DNA from: CAWDDG01 sp963801065
GTDB taxonomy: Bacteria > Actinomycetota > Actinomycetes > Jiangellales > Jiangellaceae
DNA: 64,000 nucleotides
NCBI GenBank assembly: GCA_963801065.1
Contig: CAWDDG010000008.1
Span: forward strand, 310,001-374,000
Reading direction: 5' to 3'
This document shows, piece by piece, positions 18,501-26,244 of this stretch. The position numbers and the translations under genes are program-made. Every line of letters starts with the position of its first letter. The stretch's first letter is position 1. The notes below the pieces were generated by a model. The model was not told the origin of the DNA. It worked only from the letters and a program-made list of their open reading frames with translations, and made no database searches.

Positions 18501-19808
18501 GCCGGAAACAAGGTGGGGCAACCACTGCGCCCACGACCAGTCGGCGGCGTGCTCGGGTGTTGCCAGCACGACGAGCGCGAGGTCGCACGGGCTGTGCTGG
18601 ACGGCGAGCTGAGCAAGGACGGCTCGCGCGAGCCCGAGCATCCGGACGCGGGGCCCGGTCAGGCCCAGCACGCCGACAGTTCGCATGGGGACGGTTACCG
18701 GAACGTCATGCAGGATCCTCGAGACTGGTGCGCGGCTCGCCGCCGCTGCGTCGCGAACCACGATGGCAGCAGGCAGATCACCCAGGCCGAGCCGGACCAG
18801 GAGGGTGTCGCCGTCGAACGGGCGCCGATGCCAGATCCCTGCCGAAGGCCCGAGTGCTGTGAGGAGCACCTGTGCGAGGTCGGGTGTGCGGGTCCGAGCA
18901 GCGCTCTGTTCGGCGTCGAGCGTCGTCGAGATTCGGGCCTCTGCCTCGGCCAACGCGACGTCGTACGAGGTGCGGTCGCGGCGCCGCACGTTGTGGTCAC
19001 GGATCCGATCGGCGAGCCAGTGGCCGCCGGTCATGGCCGGTGTGAGAAGGGTGAACAGCGCGAACTGCGGATCCCACACCAGGGTCACCACCGCAGCGAG
19101 CACGAGTGACACGAGCATGGTCACCATGGGGAAGCCGCCCGGCTCGCGGATGACCGGCGGCGCCGGGAGCACCAGGTCGGCGGTGCCGGTCGGCACCCGC
19201 ATTCGCGGCGGTCGGTTGACCTCGAGGTGGCCGGACCCGTCGGCTCGGCGGGCCGCGATCACGCTGTCCGGCACGGCCAGCGCCAGCGTCGTTCCACCGA
19301 GCCGGATCGACGCTCCGACAGTCACGGCGACGGGCTGGGAACCCAGCGGCCTGCCATCGACAGATGTGCCGTTCGTCGACTGCAGATCGCGAACCGTCGC
19401 GGCGTCCCACCCGACGTCGATCTCGGCGTGCTGGCGAGACAGGGCTGGGTCGTCGATGCAGACGTCGGTCCGCCCGCCGCGTCCGATCCGGAAGCGGCCC
19501 GAGGAAAGATGATGGACGGCTCCGGCGTCAGGTCCGGCGACCACGCGCAACTGAAGCAGGCCGGCCGGCCCAGCCGGTGGGATCGGTGACCCGACGGCGA
19601 CGACAGCCCCTTGGATCAGCGGGGGGAGCCCCAGGGCGGTTGCTTCGGGCAAAATGATGCCGCTGACCGAGAGCGGACCGTCCGCACCTGCGATTTTCCG
19701 GAACTCCTCCGCGACGGCCGTGAGGGGCGCACCGACCGGTGCGGTGACGACGATGTCGACCAGATCGCCGGGGTCGCGGGCGTTCGCGACCGACATCCGG
19801 ATCCGCAT
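15546..19808 (-). CDS. eccC: FHA-FtsK/SpoIIIE ATPase, EssC/EccC-like type VII secretion protein
   Basis: 1420 aa from the ATG at 19808, which follows GAAGGAGGG. Order of parts: an N-terminal ubiquitin-like/FHA region (phosphothreonine-binding core SGRFRIGRGGRTDVCIDD and LSRQHAEI, residues about 100-160), a hydrophobic hairpin near residues 225-260 (MVTMLVSLVLAAVVTLVW), then three P-loop domains. The first (about residue 634) has an intact Walker A, GTTGSGKSELL, and the family Walker B region LVDYKGGAAF. The second (GGPRSGRTTL, about 954) and third (GGAARTGRSTA, about 1246) have arginine in place of the Walker lysine, so they are probably regulatory, as in EssC/EccC. Membrane-bound motor of type VII secretion; the WXG100 gene next door is the likely substrate. 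Confidence 0.9.
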   Translation of the reverse strand: MRIRMSVANARDPGDLVDIVVTAPVGAPLTAVAEEFRKIAGADGPLSVSGIILPEATALGLPPLIQGAVVAVGSPIPPAGPAGLLQLRVVAGPDAGAVHHLSSGRFRIGRGGRTDVCIDDPALSRQHAEIDVGWDAATVRDLQSTNGTSVDGRPLGSQPVAVTVGASIRLGGTTLALAVPDSVIAARRADGSGHLEVNRPPRMRVPTGTADLVLPAPPVIREPGGFPMVTMLVSLVLAAVVTLVWDPQFALFTLLTPAMTGGHWLADRIRDHNVRRRDRTSYDVALAEAEARISTTLDAEQSAARTRTPDLAQVLLTALGPSAGIWHRRPFDGDTLLVRLGLGDLPAAIVVRDAAAASRAPVSRILHDVPVTVPMRTVGVLGLTGPRVRMLGLARAVLAQLAVQHSPCDLALVVLATPEHAADWSWAQWLPHLVSGPMRGAGRAMVGFDATQVAARVAELMTLLEARLELGDRPRPDVVVVFDGARALRSVPGVATLLQEGPAVGIHGICLDDPASLPVECNARALLDSEDGCTLRVEVDERAPVLGTADGASRAWAERLARALAPLRDAAPSGAAGALPDATRLTDAVGGLLAPVDIAAAWTAKPRSTTVVLGAAVDGPLRIDLTHDGPHALVAGTTGSGKSELLQTIVASLALVNRPDEMAFVLVDYKGGAAFADCARLPHTVGLVTDLDERLTRRALGSMTAELERRERILGLAGVRDLRDYRRTAGEPALPRMVIVVDEFATLAGELPEFVRGLVAVAQRGRSLGLHLVLATQRPAGVVSADIRANANLRIALRVTDAADSVDVIGTKNAAQIGRNTPGRAFATRGVGGPVAFQTAWAGGPSPTAGDPVTVEVVDWRSLGDPVSPPTTPGGPTELAVLVDAVLEAADLVDVAPVANPWLPPLPSRVAAEDLPEPAALYAGHPLVPYALADLPREQTHRTVSFDLASGSTLLAVGGPRSGRTTLVRTIAAGIADRTSCADVHVYGLDGGGGALLSLAGLPHCGAVIPIDAAERVDRLLTRLTTEVSRRRELLAHAGLADVTEQRKRAERGQRLPYLVLLLDGWERITADLDDIDGGLLTDTLCRLLREGPSAGLRGVVTADRSGLIGKLPSLASETLLLRLADPVDVTLVGLHPSQVPDPMPPGRAVSVAQGFEVQVALLCPDPAGAVQAEAFRVLVERTNVRDETVPARRRPFQLPPLPDRVSYADVVARGTARDPLWMLVGLGGDDCTTLGVDLATEGPAFVIGGAARTGRSTALVVAARSLLDRGCSVVAVATARSPLRGLDGGHGVVTDGADAVGFHRLVDGVAGPLVVMVDDAELLVDTPVGAELERFLSAARDRDRGLVIAGMTAELASGFRGFAVQARGSRTGLLLGPRAALDGDPLGTRLPRTLLVQGPPGRGVLVVRDSLVAVQVPAP

Positions 19809-20069
19809 GCTCGGCCCTCCTTCGAGTGCGACGGTCGCACCGGGCGGGCCGGATCTGAGCCGACGAGCGGCGTGCTGTGGACCGTGATGGTCGACGAACC
19901 GCTCGGGCATCCGGCTGTGGATATCGAGGAGAGGTCTGGTCAAGTTCGCGAGGCGGGGGTATAACTCAGCGGCATCCAGGCAAGGTCATGTGCTCTTTCC
20001 GCCGGTCACTCACCAGGTCAGGTGCGAACAGCCTGAGCACGTGAAAACGCTGTCGACGGGTGCCGCAGC

Positions 20070-21314
20070 ATGACCGCGATCGAGATCATCGATGCCGAAG
20101 TCCGCGACGTCGTCCGCCGGGAGGGGCTCGACCCGGTCGCCGATCCCGCATCCGTCCGGCGCATCGTCGACGACGTCGTGGCCACGTACGACGAGCGGAG
20201 CCTCAGTCGCGCGCTGCCGCCGCTCGGCGACCCGCGAGCCGTCGCACGCGCCGTGCAGGACGCGGTCGCGGGCTTCGGGCCGCTGCAACGCTTCCTCGAC
20301 GACCCGACGGTGGAGGAGATCTGGATCAACGAGCCGAGCAAGGTCTTCGTCGCCCGGCGCGGTCGCAGCGAGTTGACCACGACGATCCTGACGGCGCAGG
20401 AGGTCCGTGACCTGGTCGAGCGCATGCTCAAGATCTCCGGCAGGCGGATCGACCTGAGCTCTCCGTTCGTCGACGCCCGCCTGCCTGACGGCAGCCGCCT
20501 CCACGTCGTCATCCCCGACATCACGGCCGAGCACTGGGCCGTGAACGTCCGCAAGTTCGTGGTCAGGGCGACGCATCTCGACGATCTCGTCGGTCTCGGC
20601 ACGCTGACATCGCACGCGGCCCGCTTCCTCGATGCCTGCGTCGTGGCCGGGCTCAACGTCCTCGTCGCCGGCGGCACCCAGACCGGCAAGACCACGCTGC
20701 TCAACTGCCTGACAGCAGCGGTGCCGGCTCGGGAGCGGGTCATCACATGCGAGGAGGTCTTCGAGCTCAAGGTCCCACTGCCCGACGTCGTGCGGATGCA
20801 GACCAGGCAGCCGAGCCTCGAAGGCACGGGTGAGATCAACCTCCGGCATCTCGTCCGCGAGGCCCTCCGGATGCGGCCTCAGCGGCTGGTGGTCGGCGAG
20901 GTCCGCCAGCAGGAATGCCTCGACTTGCTGATCGCCCTGAACTCCGGCATTCCCGGGATGTGCACGATCCATGCGAACTCGGCCCGGGAGGCCGTCACGA
21001 AGATGTGCACCCTTCCGTTGCTGGCAGGGGAGAACATCGGCGCGCGTTTCGTGGTGCCCACCGTCGCGGGCTGTGTCGACGTCGTCGTACACCTCGCCAC
21101 CGAGCATGACGGCACCCGTCAGGTGCGCGAGATCGTCGCGGTGCCCGGACGGGTCGAGGGCGACATCGTCGAGCTCGAGCCGATCTTCGTCCACAACGGT
21201 GACCGGCTGGTCCGCAGCGACGGATATCCGCCGCACGTCGAACGGTTCGAACGGGCCGGCTACGACCCGGTCCGACTGCTCGGCCAGGGCGGCGAGCAGG
21301 AGGGCGCGGCCTGA
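20070..21314 (+). CDS. cpaF: Tad pilus assembly ATPase CpaF/TadA
   Basis: 414 aa. Secretion ATPase powering Flp/Tad pilus assembly. Visible motifs are the N-terminal GFGPLQRFLDDPTVEEIWIN, the Walker A GGTQTGKTTLL, the Asp-box/Walker B region RPQRLVVGEVRQQECLD and the His-box-like GMCTIHANSAREA. It heads an operon of overlapping tad genes. No tadZ (septum-site-like ATPase) precedes it; 260 bp of non-coding DNA separates it from the divergent type VII ATPase gene. Confidence 0.95.
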   Translation: MTAIEIIDAEVRDVVRREGLDPVADPASVRRIVDDVVATYDERSLSRALPPLGDPRAVARAVQDAVAGFGPLQRFLDDPTVEEIWINEPSKVFVARRGRSELTTTILTAQEVRDLVERMLKISGRRIDLSSPFVDARLPDGSRLHVVIPDITAEHWAVNVRKFVVRATHLDDLVGLGTLTSHAARFLDACVVAGLNVLVAGGTQTGKTTLLNCLTAAVPARERVITCEEVFELKVPLPDVVRMQTRQPSLEGTGEINLRHLVREALRMRPQRLVVGEVRQQECLDLLIALNSGIPGMCTIHANSAREAVTKMCTLPLLAGENIGARFVVPTVAGCVDVVVHLATEHDGTRQVREIVAVPGRVEGDIVELEPIFVHNGDRLVRSDGYPPHVERFERAGYDPVRLLGQGGEQEGAA

Positions 21315-22177
21315 TGGGTGCCTTGCTGGGGCTCATGCTCGGCGTCGGCTTGTTGCTCGTGTGGCAGTGGTTCGGTGGATTGGCCGAGCCCCGTCGTGCT
21401 GATCGCGGCGGCGCTGTTCATGGTCGGCTCGCGGACCTGATCGCCGAGGCCGGCATTGAAGCCATGACGCCGCGCCAGCTGCTCGCATCGGGCGCAGGAT
21501 CCGGGGCCTTCGTGGGTCTCGTGTTCCTGGTGGTGTCCCGAACCTGGTCAGTCGCCCTCGCCTTCGCCGTGTTCGCCGCATACGCGCCGATCGCGCTGGT
21601 GCGCCTGCGGGCGCGGCAGCGACGCAACGAACTGCGTGACCTTTGGCCGGACGCGGTCGACAACCTGGCGTCCGCTGTGCGGGCAGGACTCTCGCTGCCC
21701 GAGGCCGTGACCCAACTCGGCGTCCGCGGCCCGCAGCCGCTGCGCCGGCCGTTCCTCCGGTTCGGCGAGGACTACCGTGCCAGCGGCCGGTTCGGGGAAA
21801 GCCTCGAGCACCTCAAGGAACGGCTGGCGGACCCGACCGGCGACCGGATCTGCGAATCGCTCCGGATCGCCCGCGAGGTCGGTGGCTCGGACCTCGGGCG
21901 GCTGCTGCGGACGCTGTCGTCCTTCCTGCGTGATGATGCCCGCACGCGCGCGGAGCTCGAGACCCGCCAGGGCTGGGTCGTCAACGCGGCACGACTCGCT
22001 GTCGCGGCACCGTGGTTGCTGCTGGGGTTGCTGTCGATCCGCACCGAGTCGATCCGGGCCTACAACGCGCCGAGCGGGTGGATCGTGCTCGCCGCTGGCG
22101 CCGGACTCTGTGTCGTCGCGTACCGCCTCATGCTCCGGCTGGGCCGGCTTCCGGCCGAGCGGCGCGTGCTGAGGTGA
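21314..22177 (+). CDS. tadB: Type II secretion system F-family protein TadB
   Basis: 287 aa; the ATG at 21314 overlaps the cpaF stop (TGATG). N-terminal helices (ALLGLMLGVGLLLVWQWFGG and GAFVGLVFLVVSRTWSVALA), the cytoplasmic DUF/T2SF domain with LPDAVDNLASAVRAGLSLPEA-type sequence, and C-terminal helices near residues 225-280 fit TadB, one of the two inner-membrane platform proteins of Tad systems. Confidence 0.9.
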   Translation: MGALLGLMLGVGLLLVWQWFGGLAEPRRADRGGAVHGRLADLIAEAGIEAMTPRQLLASGAGSGAFVGLVFLVVSRTWSVALAFAVFAAYAPIALVRLRARQRRNELRDLWPDAVDNLASAVRAGLSLPEAVTQLGVRGPQPLRRPFLRFGEDYRASGRFGESLEHLKERLADPTGDRICESLRIAREVGGSDLGRLLRTLSSFLRDDARTRAELETRQGWVVNAARLAVAAPWLLLGLLSIRTESIRAYNAPSGWIVLAAGAGLCVVAYRLMLRLGRLPAERRVLR

Positions 22178-23127
22178 TGGCCGTGCCCCCTGCCGGTGCG
22201 CTGCTCGGCCTGATCGCCGGCGGAGGGTTGGTCCTGGCCTGGTCGCGACTGCCGTTCCGTCGCCTTCCGATGCTCGACGCACGCCTGTCGCCCTACATCG
22301 GCGAGCCTTCGGCGGACAATGCGCGACGTCATTATCTTCAGGATGCCGGCGCTGTGACCCCGTTCCCCACGCTCGAGCGGATCGTCCGGCCTTACCTCGC
22401 CGACGGGGCAGATCTGCTGGAACGGATCCTGGGCGGGGGTGGCTCGGTGCGCCGACGGCTGGAGCAGTCGGGCAGCGCCCAGTCCGTGCACGAGTTCCGG
22501 GTCGAGCAGCTGGTGTGGGCGGCGGCCGGGTTCGGTGGCGCCGTCGCGGCCAGCCTGCTCATGCTGAGCGGCGGTGCGGCACGTTCGCCCCTCCTGCTCC
22601 TCGTGTTCTGCGGGTCCGCCGCCGTGTGCGGAGTCGTCCTGCGTGACCAGCTTCTCTCCAAGGCCGTGCGCGACCGCGAGCAGCGCATGCTCGCCGAGTT
22701 CCCGACGATCGCCGACCTGCTCGCCCTGTCTGTCGCGGCCGGCGAGGGCCCGATCGGAGCGCTCGAGCGGGTCGCCGGCGTCAGCACCGGCGAGCTCGCC
22801 CGCGAGCTTCGCCGGGCTCTCGCCGACGCCCGCACCGGGGCGGGTCTGGTGCAGGCACTCGACGGCATCGCCGAGCGGACGACGCTGACGCCGCTGGCGC
22901 GCTTCGTCGACGGCATCGCAGTCGCGGTGGAACGAGGCACGCCATTGGCAGACGTGCTGCGCGCGCAGGCTGCTGACGTCCGCGAAGCGCGGAAGCGGAA
23001 CCTGCTCGAGATCGGGGGCCGGAGGGAGATCGCCATGATGGTGCCGGTCGTCTTCCTGGTGCTCCCCGTGACAATCCTGTTCGCCCTCTATCCCGGGCTG
23101 ATCCAGATCAGCTCGGTCGTGCCATGA
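22177..23127 (+). CDS. tadC: Type II secretion system F-family protein TadC
   Basis: 316 aa; ATG 22177 overlaps the tadB stop (ATGA). T2SF domain with EFPTIADLLALSVAAGEGPI and LARFVDGIAVAVERGTPLAD, then a C-terminal membrane segment IAMMVPVVFLVLPVTILFAL. It partners TadB to form the inner-membrane platform. Translational coupling indicates a tight operon. Confidence 0.9.
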   Translation: MAVPPAGALLGLIAGGGLVLAWSRLPFRRLPMLDARLSPYIGEPSADNARRHYLQDAGAVTPFPTLERIVRPYLADGADLLERILGGGGSVRRRLEQSGSAQSVHEFRVEQLVWAAAGFGGAVAASLLMLSGGAARSPLLLLVFCGSAAVCGVVLRDQLLSKAVRDREQRMLAEFPTIADLLALSVAAGEGPIGALERVAGVSTGELARELRRALADARTGAGLVQALDGIAERTTLTPLARFVDGIAVAVERGTPLADVLRAQAADVREARKRNLLEIGGRREIAMMVPVVFLVLPVTILFALYPGLIQISSVVP

Positions 23128-23158
23128 CGCCACCGACAGCGCGAGGAGAGAACACCTG

Positions 23159-23350
23159 ATGAGCATGTCTCTGCACCTCCGCATCCTCCGGGCGTTCGCG
23201 AGGGCGAGGCTTCGAGACGAGCGGGGCGACGTCCCGGGCTGGGTGCTGGTCACGATCATGACGGCCGGCATCGTGGCAGTTCTGTGGCAGTTCGCCGAGC
23301 CCTACCTGCGCGAAATCCTCGAGCAGGCGCTCGAAGCCGTCGCCCCCTGA
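23159..23350 (+). CDS. Short Flp-pilin-like membrane peptide
   Basis: 63 aa from ATG 23159, preceded by GAGGAGAGAA. A basic N-terminus (RILRAFARARLRDERGD) is followed by a single hydrophobic helix (VPGWVLVTIMTAGIVAVLWQ). Position between tadC and the TadE-like genes and the RGDVPGW processing-like junction suggest the pilin or a pseudopilin of the Tad system. The canonical G/XXXXEY motif of Flp pilins is not obvious, so the pilin role is inferred from context. Confidence 0.75.
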   Translation: MSMSLHLRILRAFARARLRDERGDVPGWVLVTIMTAGIVAVLWQFAEPYLREILEQALEAVAP

Positions 23351-23352
23351 CG

Positions 23353-23751
23353 GTGCCCGCAGCTACGAGGCGCCGGTGCCGCGACGGCGGCGCGGCTGTC
23401 GTCGAGTTCACGCTCGTGTCGGTCGTGCTGATCGGCCTGTTCCTCGCGATCCTGCAGATCGGCCTAATTCTGCACGTGCGCAACACCCTGGTCGCGTGCG
23501 CCGCGGAGGGCGCGCGGCACGCCGCGAACGCTGACCGCGGCCTTGCCGACGGCGAACTGCGCACGGCCGCGTTGATCGACGAGTCCCTCTCGGCGAGGTT
23601 CGGTGGCGGCGTCAGCTCGCGGTACGTCACCACGGGCGGCGCGCAGTTGGTCGAGATCGAGGTGACGACGACCCTTCCGCTGTTCGGCCTGCTGGGCGTC
23701 GACCGGGGCATCACCGTGACGGGCCATGCCGTGGAGGAGGGCTCGCTGTGA
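23353..23751 (+). CDS. tadE: TadE-family pseudopilin-like protein
   Basis: 132 aa from GTG 23353, two bases after the preceding stop. DGGAAVVEFTLVSVVLIGLF is the TadE-type N-terminal segment: a glutamate-containing processing region leading into a helix, with ILQIGLILHVRNTLVACAAE behind it. Predicted exported pseudopilin of the Tad machine. Confidence 0.85.
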   Translation: MPAATRRRCRDGGAAVVEFTLVSVVLIGLFLAILQIGLILHVRNTLVACAAEGARHAANADRGLADGELRTAALIDESLSARFGGGVSSRYVTTGGAQLVEIEVTTTLPLFGLLGVDRGITVTGHAVEEGSL

Positions 23752-24173
23752 CCAGGCCGGTCCCGGCCGACCGCGGCAGCGCAATCATCGAGTTCCACTT
23801 CCTGGGCATTCTGCTTCTCGTTCCGCTTATCTACATCCTGCTCGCGGTCCTCGACGTCCAACGGACGTCGTACGGCGTCACGCAGGCGGCCCGGGAGGCC
23901 GGCCGGATCTACGTCGCGACCGGCGACGAGGGAGCTGCCCGTAGGGCGGCGCAGGTGGCATTGGAGGACCAGGGTGTCGAACCGGGCACCACCGAGATCC
24001 ACTTCTTGTGCTCGGCGACACCGTGCTACCAACCGGGGGTGGAGGTGACCGTGACCGTCGGGTCGACTGTGCGGCTGCCGTTCGTTCCCGACGTCCTCGC
24101 GGGAGCGGTGAACGCACAGATACCGGTCGACGCCACCCACGCCACCGTCATCGACCGCTTCCGGGCACTCTGA
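23748..24173 (+). CDS. Second TadE/TadG-like pilus assembly protein
   Basis: 141 aa from GTG 23748, overlapping the previous stop (GTGA). DRGSAIIEFHFLGILLLVPL is again a TadE-like hydrophobic start with the conserved glutamate. The body holds FLCSATPCYQPG, a possible disulfide pair, suggesting extracytoplasmic folding. Part of the tad operon. Confidence 0.8.
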   Translation: MTRPVPADRGSAIIEFHFLGILLLVPLIYILLAVLDVQRTSYGVTQAAREAGRIYVATGDEGAARRAAQVALEDQGVEPGTTEIHFLCSATPCYQPGVEVTVTVGSTVRLPFVPDVLAGAVNAQIPVDATHATVIDRFRAL

Positions 24174-24174
24174 G

Positions 24175-24609
24175 ATGGCGAGGCTGCGCCGAGATGACGC
24201 CGGCCAGATCACACTGATGATCATCGGGTTCGTGATGATCGTCGTACTCGCGGTCGGGGTCGTCGCGAACGCGTCGAAGGCGTTCGTCTACCGTCGCTCG
24301 CTCGCGTCGTGGGCCGACGGCGCCGCGATCGCTGCCGCTCAACACGTCGCCGAGGACGCCATCTACGCCGGCCCGCTGGTCGGCGAGCTCCCCATCTCCG
24401 AGCACGGCGCCCACGCCGCTGTCGCCGACTACGTCGCGCGGCACGGACTGACTGAGCGGTTCGAGGAGTTCGAAACGTCGGTGGTCGTCGACCCGACAGC
24501 CACCACCGTGACGGTGGGGTTCCGAGTACGAATGCCGTTCGCCCTCGCGGGTGACGTCGGTGGCATCGCGATCAGCGCCGAAGCCACGGCGACGGCACCC
24601 CTGGGCTGA
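24175..24609 (+). CDS. TadG-like (putative Flp pilus-assembly) protein
   Basis: 144 aa; ATG one base after the previous stop. DDAGQITLMIIGFVMIVVLA is the N-terminal TadG-like signature (GQ.T...LG...), followed by ADGAAIAAAQH, which is typical of the family. Short compared with full TadG proteins, which carry a C-terminal domain. Last gene of the tad operon. Confidence 0.82.
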   Translation: MARLRRDDAGQITLMIIGFVMIVVLAVGVVANASKAFVYRRSLASWADGAAIAAAQHVAEDAIYAGPLVGELPISEHGAHAAVADYVARHGLTERFEEFETSVVVDPTATTVTVGFRVRMPFALAGDVGGIAISAEATATAPLG

Positions 24610-24621
24610 GGCAATCCCCTT

Positions 24622-24685
24622 CATCTTGTGGCGGGAAAGACACGCTTCGGCAGCCAGGGACAGGTGCCTGACCCGCCACAAGATG
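24622..24685. repeat. 14-bp perfect inverted repeat in the tadG-prfB gap
   Basis: CATCTTGTGGCGGG (24622-24635) and CCCGCCACAAGATG (24672-24685) are exact reverse complements with a 36-bp loop. The repeat begins 13 bp after the tad operon ends and stops 35 bp before prfB. There is no T-run, so it is not a standard intrinsic terminator. It could be a dispersed palindromic element or an operator at the prfB promoter. Confidence 0.8.
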
Positions 24686-24719
24686 GAGACGGGCGCCGCG
24701 CCGCGTACCCTTGACGGAC

Positions 24720-25833
24720 GTGGCAGCCCGTGATGTCGGCGTCGAGATCGGCGCGCTCGACCAGACTCTCGCGTCCATCGAGCAGGTCCTCGACCCGGAC
24801 CGGATGCGCGAGCAGATCGCCGACCTCGAAAAGCAGGCTGCCGCTCCCGACCTCTGGGACGACGTCGACAAGGCACAGCAGGTCACGAGCAAGCTCTCCT
24901 ACCTGCAGGCCGACCTGCGCCGCCTCACCGAGCTGCGCCAGCGGGTCGACGACCTGCCGGTCATGTTCGAGCTCGCCGAGGAGGAGAACGACGCCGACGC
25001 GGCCGCAGAGGCAGAACGGGAGCTCGACGAGGTCACGCATCTGGTGTCCGAGCTCGAGATCCGCACCCTGCTCGTCCGGCGAGTACGACGCCCGCGAGGC
25101 CGTCATGACGATCCGGTCCGAGGCCGGTGGCGTCGACGCCGCGGACTGGGCGGAGATGCTGTTGCGCATGTACACGCGCTGGGCGGAGCGCCACGGCTAC
25201 AAGACCGAGGTCTATGACATCTCGTATGCCGAGGAAGCGGGCATCAAGTCGGCGACGTTCGTCGTACACGCGCCGTATGCGTACGGCACGCTCTCGGTCG
25301 AGCAGGGCACCCATCGGCTGGTCCGGATCAGCCCGTTCGACAACCAGGGCCGCCGCCAGACCTCGTTCGCCGGCGTCGAGGTGCTGCCGGTCGTGGAGCA
25401 GACCGACCACATCGAGATCCCCGAGTCCGACATCCGGGTCGACGTCTTCCGATCGTCCGGGCCCGGCGGCCAGAGCGTCAACACGACCGACTCGGCGGTG
25501 CGGATCACGCACGTCCCTACCGGCATCGTCGTCTCCTGCCAGAACGAGAAATCGCAGCTGCAGAACAAGGCGTCGGCGATGCGCGTCCTGCAGGCCAAGC
25601 TGCTCGAGCGCAAGCGGCGGGAGGAGCGGGCCGCGATGGACGCCCTCAAGGGCGACGCCGGCTCGTCGTGGGGCAACCAGATGCGCTCGTACGTGCTGCA
25701 CCCCTACCAGATGGTGAAGGACCTCCGCACTGAGCACGAGGTGGGAAACCCGCAGGCCGTGCTCGACGGGGACATCGACGACTTCCTCGAGGCCGCCATC
25801 CGCTGGCGGCGCCAGCAGGAGCCGTCCGCATGA
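24720..25833 (+). CDS. prfB: Peptide chain release factor 2, +1 frameshift
   Basis: Recognises UGA and UAA and releases the peptide. GTG 24720 is preferred because TACCCT (24706-24711) is a good -10 placed for a leaderless start; TTG 24711 is an alternative. The frame changes at 25073-25074 through one extra base; without it there are 371 codons including stop, the normal length. The stop-codon-reading SPF tripeptide (RISPFDNQGRR) and the catalytic GGQ (GPGGQSVNTTDSAV) lie after the break and are intact. The break is not at the position of the programmed prfB frameshift and has no TGA or Shine-Dalgarno-like stimulator. Located upstream of ftsE as in other actinobacteria. Confidence 0.95.
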
Positions 25834-25861
25834 CAGGTGTCATCGGAGAGCTTTCGCCGTT

Positions 25862-25878
25862 GTAACCGGTTCGTGACC
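25862..25878 (+). promoter_or_regulatory. GTAACC-N5-GTGACC direct repeat, MtrA-like box
   Basis: GTAACC (25862-25867) and GTGACC (25873-25878) are spaced 11 bp start to start, resembling the direct repeats bound by the actinobacterial response regulator MtrA upstream of cell-wall genes. It sits 60 bp before the LPXTG-type fragment. The same stretch also lies within a 9-bp inverted repeat (CGCCGTTGT at 25855-25863 and ACAACGGCG at 25880-25888). The MtrA assignment is inference. Confidence 0.35.
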
Positions 25879-25937
25879 AACAACGGCGGACGTCTCGGGG
25901 GACGCCGAGCGACACGCCGACGCCGACCGACACACCA

Positions 25938-26105
25938 GGGGTGACTGGCTCGCCGACGTCGACCGACACGCCGACGCCGCGGACGTCCGGGCTGCCGCGA
26001 ACTGGTAACAGCAACGGCTGGCTGGCCATCGCCGGTGCAGGTCTGCTCGGCATCGGTGGGGTCCTTGTGTTCGCAGGTCGCCGGGCGGCACGCCACCAGG
26101 ACTGA
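25938..26105 (+). pseudogene. C-terminal fragment of an LPXTG sortase-anchored protein
   Basis: The frame open from 25866 to the TGA at 26103-26105 reads a Thr/Pro-rich stalk (TDTPTPRTSG), an LPRTG sortase motif, a hydrophobic helix (GWLAIAGAGLLGIGGVLVFA) and a basic tail (RRAARHQD). This is the standard cell-wall sorting signal. Only GTG codons near 25938 could start it, and no signal peptide is encoded upstream in any frame, so the protein is either truncated or missing its 5' part through deletion. The rest of the 411-bp prfB-ftsE gap holds only the repeats listed separately. Confidence 0.6.
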
Positions 26106-26244
26106 CACGACACACCGTCTCTGACCGACCATGCCCGGGCGCGGGCGGTCGCGCCCGGGCCATGGGGGCGACGTAGACTCAGGCGCTGGCCGCGGTGCGT
26201 GCGACAGTCCGCGGCACCAACCCGAGACTCGCCGGCGAGGCAAA

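Noticed and set aside
24720..25217. Programmed +1 frameshift in prfB
   Set aside because: Wrong position (codon 119 rather than about 25), no in-frame TGA at the slip and no SD-like stimulator; actinobacterial prfB genes generally lack it.
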